64,000 bases of DNA from Cyclobacterium sp. SYSU L10401. GTDB lineage: Bacteria; Bacteroidota; Bacteroidia; Cytophagales; Cyclobacteriaceae. The stretch spans positions 1,082,132 through 1,146,131 of the forward strand of contig NZ_WOFO01000001.1 of NCBI RefSeq assembly GCF_010993705.1, read 5' to 3'. Numbering within the stretch: the stretch's first letter is position 1; each line of letters opens with the position of its first letter. The notes beneath the pieces are model-generated. The model did no database searches. It worked only from the letters and a program-made list of their open reading frames with translations, and was not told where the DNA came from. This document shows, one piece after another, positions 59,761 through 64,000 of the stretch. A program made the position numbers and the translations under genes.

Positions 59761-61026
59761 TCAACGGGAGAGGACCGTTTTCTCCTGTACAAAATCCTTG
59801 AAATCGGAACTTAAGCCCGGTTCCTGAGGTGTTGTATACTTTCCTCCCACCACCTGAGCAGGAAATTTAAAATAGTCCTTTAAATGAGGAATGTATTCCA
59901 GCAGAATAGCTGGATGGCCAAGCGAAATATGATTAAAAAGCACCAGGTGCTGGTGGATCTGTCCCATATCCCCTACGTGAGGCACTACCGGAATGGAATA
60001 TTTCCTTGACAGTAGGCTGATCAGGAGAAATTCAGATACTCCCCCCACCCTAACGGCATCCACCTGGTTAAAAGACATGCAGCCAGACTGGATAAAATTT
60101 TTGAACATTATTTTGTTGGGTACATGTTCTCCAAGCGCAATTGGAATCGGCACCTCCTTTGAGAGCGTGATATGGGCCTGAATGTCATCGGGATGAGTAG
60201 GCTCTTCTATCCAGAAGGGATCAATTCCCAGTAGCTTTTTACAGGTAGAAATGGCTTTAGGCAGGTTCCATTGCTGATTGGCATCCAGCATAATGGTCGC
60301 TTTTGCCCCTGCCGCCTTGCGAACCAGTTCTGCCCGGCGAATATCCCTGTCCTCCGCTATGGAGCCTACTTTCAATTTTATAGCTGTAAAGCCCTGATCA
60401 ATCGATTTTTTAATATTGGTAGTTAACTGTTCATCGGAATAATTGAACCAGCCGATGGACGTGTCATACCCCGGATATCCGGTTTTAAGGATGCCCATCC
60501 GGCTACTTTTTCCAGGCGCCTGGTTTTTCATTAGCTGAATGGCTTCCTCCTTTGACAGGATGTCTTCATAATAGGAGAAATCCAGCGTATTGGCCAGTTC
60601 TTCCGGAGAAAGTTCTATCAGCAATTGCCAAAGAGGCAGGCACCTGGATTTAGCCCAAAGGTCAAAACAGGCATTTACCACTGAGGCCAGTGCCAGGTGA
60701 ATCACTCCCTTGTGAGGCCCCAGCCACCGGAGGTTGGGGTCGTCGGCCATCTTTTTGTAGGTGGCTCCAAAATCAGCCATGAGCTCATTGATTTCCCTAC
60801 CTTCAACATGCCGTACCAGATAATCGATGGCACTACATACCAGCTTGTTTCCCGCACCCAGGGTCAAGGTCAGCCCGAGTCCCTCCAGCCGGGTATCGGT
60901 TTGTAATTTGCAAACGGCATAGGCATAAATGGGCGTGGAATGAACCGCATCCGAGCCGGCACCATTTTCCAAAGCAAACTGGACATCCTGAGATCTTCCG
61001 GTTTTAATATATATTGATTTCTTCAT
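59761..61026 (-). CDS. L-fuconate dehydratase (enolase superfamily)
   Basis: 421 residues with the layout of L-fuconate dehydratase: GSDAVHSTPIYAYAVC, GLGLTLTLGAGN, FGATYKKMADDPNLRWLGPHKGVIHLA, then DANQQW, FWIEEPTHPDD and LGEHVPN metal-binding segments, KLKVGS (Lys as catalytic base) and HVGDMGQIHQHL near the C-terminus (His/Asp). It converts L-fuconate to 2-keto-3-deoxy-L-fuconate in the oxidative, non-phosphorylating fucose route. The upstream gene for a sugar dehydrogenase-like oxidoreductase fits; a fuconolactonase and the later steps are not in the window. Confidence 0.85.
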   Translation of the reverse strand: MKKSIYIKTGRSQDVQFALENGAGSDAVHSTPIYAYAVCKLQTDTRLEGLGLTLTLGAGNKLVCSAIDYLVRHVEGREINELMADFGATYKKMADDPNLRWLGPHKGVIHLALASVVNACFDLWAKSRCLPLWQLLIELSPEELANTLDFSYYEDILSKEEAIQLMKNQAPGKSSRMGILKTGYPGYDTSIGWFNYSDEQLTTNIKKSIDQGFTAIKLKVGSIAEDRDIRRAELVRKAAGAKATIMLDANQQWNLPKAISTCKKLLGIDPFWIEEPTHPDDIQAHITLSKEVPIPIALGEHVPNKIMFKNFIQSGCMSFNQVDAVRVGGVSEFLLISLLSRKYSIPVVPHVGDMGQIHQHLVLFNHISLGHPAILLEYIPHLKDYFKFPAQVVGGKYTTPQEPGLSSDFKDFVQEKTVLSR

Positions 61027-61110
61027 TCATTTTGCATGTTAAGGTTGCTGCATGGTGTTGGGTACTTAGCTAATAGCCCTGCAGCGAGTATATTCTTTTC
61101 AATTTCAATG

Positions 61111-62178
61111 TTATTCGAAAGTCAATCCAGCCTGTGCATTTGATTCATACAGTTTTTCAACCAAACGCATGGTTTGGAAGGCATCTTCCACCGCAGTGGG
61201 AAGCGCTGCCGAAGGGGTTTTAAAGTGCTGCTGCAAGGTGGCCATGGGGCCAATAAATGCATCAGGAAACCAATCTCCGGTCAACGGAACGTCCTGCCAG
61301 CCCTTTTCTTTGGCTTTTTTGCTGTAATATTCAAATGTCGAAGGTCTGCCTTTAGGATAATCATAGGATACCCCAATTTGTACCTTGATGGCACCCTGCG
61401 TTCCCTCTATCTTAAGGTACGATTCCTGCTGTTTCGATCCGTAATCGTGTCCATGATTGGTAAGTATACGAGCTTGTTTAAAGTGATCATAGTCCATAAC
61501 GATGGTGCTTCTGGTGGCAGCCAATGAGCTATTGTTGGGGTGTTTTATTGTATTGGCATATACCTGAGCAGGATTACCCAAAAAGTCCCTGATAGTATCT
61601 ACGTAATGGATGCTATGATATAAAATCTCCAGCCTTGGTTTGTTTTTCAGGAATTCCCATAATTCCCAGGGAGTATATACACATACTTTAAACTCCATGT
61701 CAAACACTTCCCCGATCAGCCCCTGACGAATCACATCTTTAGCCGCTAACATAAATGGGGCATGCCGAAGTTGAAAATTGACTGCCGCCACCAGCGACTT
61801 TTTTCGGCAGAGGTCCCTTATTTTGCTGGCCTCTTTCAGGTTCTCACCCATGGGTTTCTGTATCAACACCGCCGATCCATCGGGTAATTGCGGTAATATT
61901 TCCAGGATCTGTTCGGCGGGTACGGCCAGATCAAATACAGCTCCTACTTCCCGGGCCTTCCGGATGATCAAATCCAGGGAATCAAAAGCCCCCTGTACCC
62001 AAGCAAAGGAACCCGCCAATGATTTCGCTTTGCCTGAACTTATATCATACAGACCGGCAACCGGGAATTTTGCCATGGCGTAGGCAGGGAGATGGGCATC
62101 ACGTACAATGCCGCCTGCTCCTATGATGACAATCGGAAGCGGTTTCTCAGGAATTACCGGGCTTTGGTTAAAATGCAT
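61111..62178 (-). CDS. Gfo/Idh/MocA-family sugar oxidoreductase
   Basis: 355 residues. N-terminal Rossmann fold IVIIGAGGIVRDAHLPAY, the Lys of IQKPMGENLKEA (EKP-like catalytic Lys), and C-terminal domain with YHSIHYVDTIRDFLG (catalytic His). NAD(P)-dependent oxidation or reduction of a sugar; by context it may act on L-fucose or a related deoxysugar, but the substrate is not visible from sequence. It lies 84 bases upstream of the fuconate dehydratase and 46 bases after the symporter. Confidence 0.85.
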   Translation of the reverse strand: MHFNQSPVIPEKPLPIVIIGAGGIVRDAHLPAYAMAKFPVAGLYDISSGKAKSLAGSFAWVQGAFDSLDLIIRKAREVGAVFDLAVPAEQILEILPQLPDGSAVLIQKPMGENLKEASKIRDLCRKKSLVAAVNFQLRHAPFMLAAKDVIRQGLIGEVFDMEFKVCVYTPWELWEFLKNKPRLEILYHSIHYVDTIRDFLGNPAQVYANTIKHPNNSSLAATRSTIVMDYDHFKQARILTNHGHDYGSKQQESYLKIEGTQGAIKVQIGVSYDYPKGRPSTFEYYSKKAKEKGWQDVPLTGDWFPDAFIGPMATLQQHFKTPSAALPTAVEDAFQTMRLVEKLYESNAQAGLTFE

Positions 62179-62224
62179 GTCTAAGAATGAATTAATTTTT
62201 CAGGTATGCGATGTATTTTATTAT

Positions 62225-63823
62225 TTAATAGAAAGTCCAGTACAAAATCAGCATGGTCAGCAATAAAACCATACTCAGCCAATTGACAAGTGAGGAAGGG
62301 CTGCTTACCTTCAGGTAAAACCCGGGGAAAATGACCTGGTCTTTTTTATCAAAATAGGAAATAGCTGCATAGAGCAAGGAAGAGAAAATGAAGAACAGAT
62401 AGGTTTGCTTTAGCCAGTTGATACCCAGCCCCTCAGGACTGGATATGTAATTCGAAATCCCTCCGATGGGCAGGTACTTTTCCACAATAAAAACCGAAGC
62501 AGCGAACAAACTGCCGATTAATAGCGTGTAGAACGCCGCATTTGCCGTCCCCCTGGAAGATAGTATTCCCAACAGGAAAACGGCTACGATCGACGGAGCA
62601 AGTATGGAAAACATTTGGTTGATCAATTCAAATATAGTTCCCAAATTCCCCAGGAAAGGGGACCAAATCACGGCAGAAAGTAAAACCACCACCCCCGTCA
62701 CTCTTCCGATAAAGATTTTTCTCCTGTCAGGTAGGTTGGGTTTTAGTTTATTGAATACGTCATAAACGATCAGTGTGGAGCAGCTATTGATAGCCGCAGC
62801 CACACTGCTCATAACTGCAGCCAGCAGGGCCGCCACCATGAGCCCTTTCAGTCCGATCGGCATTAATTGGGTTATCATTACCGGCAGGACACTTTTGGTG
62901 TCATTCCCTATTTCTTGCCGAAACAAAGCAAAAGCTAGAATCCCTGGAATAACCATGATGAATACTGGGAGGATTTTTAGGAATCCGGCAAATAAAGCGC
63001 CTAGCTTGGCCTGCTTTTCCGAACGGGCACCCAAGACGCGCTGCACAATGGTCTGATCCGTACACCAATACCAGATGCCCAAAATCAGGTGCCCAAACAG
63101 CATGTCGGTAAAAGAAAACCCCGTTTTGGCCGTATCAAAACTTACAATTTTCAAGCGATCAGGATCTACGGCTCCTTTGAGTTCCTCATAGGAAGTAATG
63201 CCGATTTCCGGCAACCGGTAGATGGCCAGTAGGGTAATGGTAAATGAACCGGCAATTAAAATGACCGTCTGAACCGCTTCCGTAATCACCACGGAAGTCA
63301 ATCCTCCAACAATCGTATATATCCCCGTCGCCAGGGCAATGACCAGGATGGAAACCGGAATGCTTAGTCCGGATACATTTTCAAATACGACGGCTCCGGC
63401 ATATAAACTTACCCCAATGTGCATAAAAAGCGCCGCCAGGATGCTGAATATGGCCAATACCACCCGGGATCGGGAATCATAGCGTTTTTCCAGAAACTGG
63501 GGCAGGGTGGTGATTTTGGTGCGCAGGTAAAAGGGAATGAATACAAAGGCAAGGATGAGGAGTTCAATTCCGGAGAACCACTCAAAATTTCCCCAAAGGA
63601 TGCCATCCGTAAACCCGGATTCGGCCAGACCTACCAGGTGTACGGTAGAAATGTTCGAGGCAAAGAGGGAGGCACCGATAACGGCCCATGACAATGACTT
63701 GCCTGCCAAAAAATAGCCCTCGCTCGTTTGTTTCTTTTTCCGAACGGAAAAAAGCCCAATACCGACGATGCCTAGCAGGTAGCCTACGATGATCAAAAGA
63801 TCTACTAATTCCATTGAATTCAT
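62225..63823 (-). CDS. Sodium/solute symporter (SSS family), likely sugar importer
   Basis: 532 residues from ATG 63823; ATG 63814 is also possible. Fourteen hydrophobic segments of the SSS/LeuT fold, with SSS signature IGIYTIVGGLTSVVITEAVQ and LFASNISTVHLVGLAESG in the first core helix, which carries Na+-binding residues. The neighbouring fucose genes make L-fucose or fucosyl product a likely substrate; vSGLT-like sugar transport is inferred. First gene of the sugar-metabolism operon. Confidence 0.88.
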   Translation of the reverse strand: MNSMELVDLLIIVGYLLGIVGIGLFSVRKKKQTSEGYFLAGKSLSWAVIGASLFASNISTVHLVGLAESGFTDGILWGNFEWFSGIELLILAFVFIPFYLRTKITTLPQFLEKRYDSRSRVVLAIFSILAALFMHIGVSLYAGAVVFENVSGLSIPVSILVIALATGIYTIVGGLTSVVITEAVQTVILIAGSFTITLLAIYRLPEIGITSYEELKGAVDPDRLKIVSFDTAKTGFSFTDMLFGHLILGIWYWCTDQTIVQRVLGARSEKQAKLGALFAGFLKILPVFIMVIPGILAFALFRQEIGNDTKSVLPVMITQLMPIGLKGLMVAALLAAVMSSVAAAINSCSTLIVYDVFNKLKPNLPDRRKIFIGRVTGVVVLLSAVIWSPFLGNLGTIFELINQMFSILAPSIVAVFLLGILSSRGTANAAFYTLLIGSLFAASVFIVEKYLPIGGISNYISSPEGLGINWLKQTYLFFIFSSLLYAAISYFDKKDQVIFPGFYLKVSSPSSLVNWLSMVLLLTMLILYWTFY

Positions 63824-63832
63824 AGCATACAA

Positions 63833-64000
63833 TTTGTTCCACGGAGCAACCTAACCTGAATAGAAAGCCGGTTGGTGAATTTATCTTCTGAGCTCCCGAT
63901 CTGGTAAATAAGACCTATCTTTCCAAAGGCCATTCGGATGCATACCTGCATTTTTTTAAAAACTAATCCGGCCAAAAATATACAATCTAGGGCAAAAGAC
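63833..64000. other. Upstream end of window, no gene called
   Basis: Only 168 bases remain beyond the symporter. They are A/T-rich near 63950-63970 and probably hold the operon promoter, but no motif is clear. Confidence 0.3.

Noticed and set aside
1-64000. CRISPR arrays, rRNA, tRNA, prophage or intact insertion sequences
   Set aside because: No regularly spaced repeats, no RNA-gene-like structures and no transposase or phage structural genes were seen; the S74 domain at 8447 alone is not evidence of a prophage.

Overview
The window looks like a chromosomal segment of a marine-type member of the Bacteroidota, most likely order Cytophagales (Cyclobacteriaceae-like). The evidence is a SusC/SusD pair, many signal-peptide lipoproteins with serine/glycine-rich lipoboxes, weak Shine-Dalgarno sequences, MacB-type permeases that begin M(I/W)KNYFKIA, and a fucose/sulfate-directed polysaccharide utilization locus. 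No rRNA, tRNA, CRISPR array or intact insertion sequence was seen.

Region 1 (1-17 kb) is a mixed housekeeping/accessory stretch: a 5'-truncated GH65 phosphorylase, a P2-type cation ATPase, a dodecin relic, an M48 lipoprotein protease, a secreted M28 peptidase, a small S74-domain lipoprotein, a trypsin-fold protein with an overlapping membrane partner, a YciI-like protein, a broken HelD/UvrD-like helicase, a family 2 glycosyltransferase, a RES/Xre toxin-antitoxin pair, a 4HB membrane sensor-like protein and a GreA/Rnk-like factor.

Region 2 (17-38 kb) is built around a NtrB/NtrC-like two-component system (20049-22803) and MacAB/TolC-type export parts: ATPase+TolC (17473-19483), membrane fusion protein+ATPase (23099-25141) and three separately transcribed MacB-type permeases (25657-28092, 31087-33531, 35140-37500). 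All five export transcription units carry, upstream of the first gene, the same 18-bp dyad (consensus close to TTGTCCGC-N2-GCGGACAA), followed 66-71 bp later by a sigma-54-like -24/-12 element (TGGYATRG...). I read this as one sigma-54 regulon controlled by the NtrC-like protein, whose activator loop is GAFTDA rather than GAFTGA. The fusion-protein operon ends in a permease reduced to about 20 recognisable codons, so the unlinked permeases probably supply the missing part. Between these genes sit a nucleotidyltransferase pair, an ERCC4-type nuclease, an intact dodecin and a RHH/PIN toxin-antitoxin pair.

Region 3 (39.6-63.8 kb, all minus strand) is a polysaccharide utilization locus for a sulfated, fucose-containing glycan. 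In transcription order it has a sodium/sugar symporter, a Gfo/Idh/MocA oxidoreductase, L-fuconate dehydratase, then SusC, SusD, a surface lipoprotein, a five-bladed-propeller hydrolase, GH29 fucosidase, sulfatase, a second propeller hydrolase, SGNH esterase, a second GH29, a second sulfatase, a GH95-like enzyme with unusual catalytic-motif residues, and a chimeric multi-esterase. The locus carries deletion scars: a SASA-esterase stub, the tail of an endonuclease/exonuclease/phosphatase-fold enzyme, and a SASA/alpha-beta-hydrolase/SGNH fusion lacking the hydrolase nucleophile. Sulfatases and esterases would strip substituents, fucosidases release L-fucose, and the dehydratase points to the oxidative (non-phosphorylating) fucose route.
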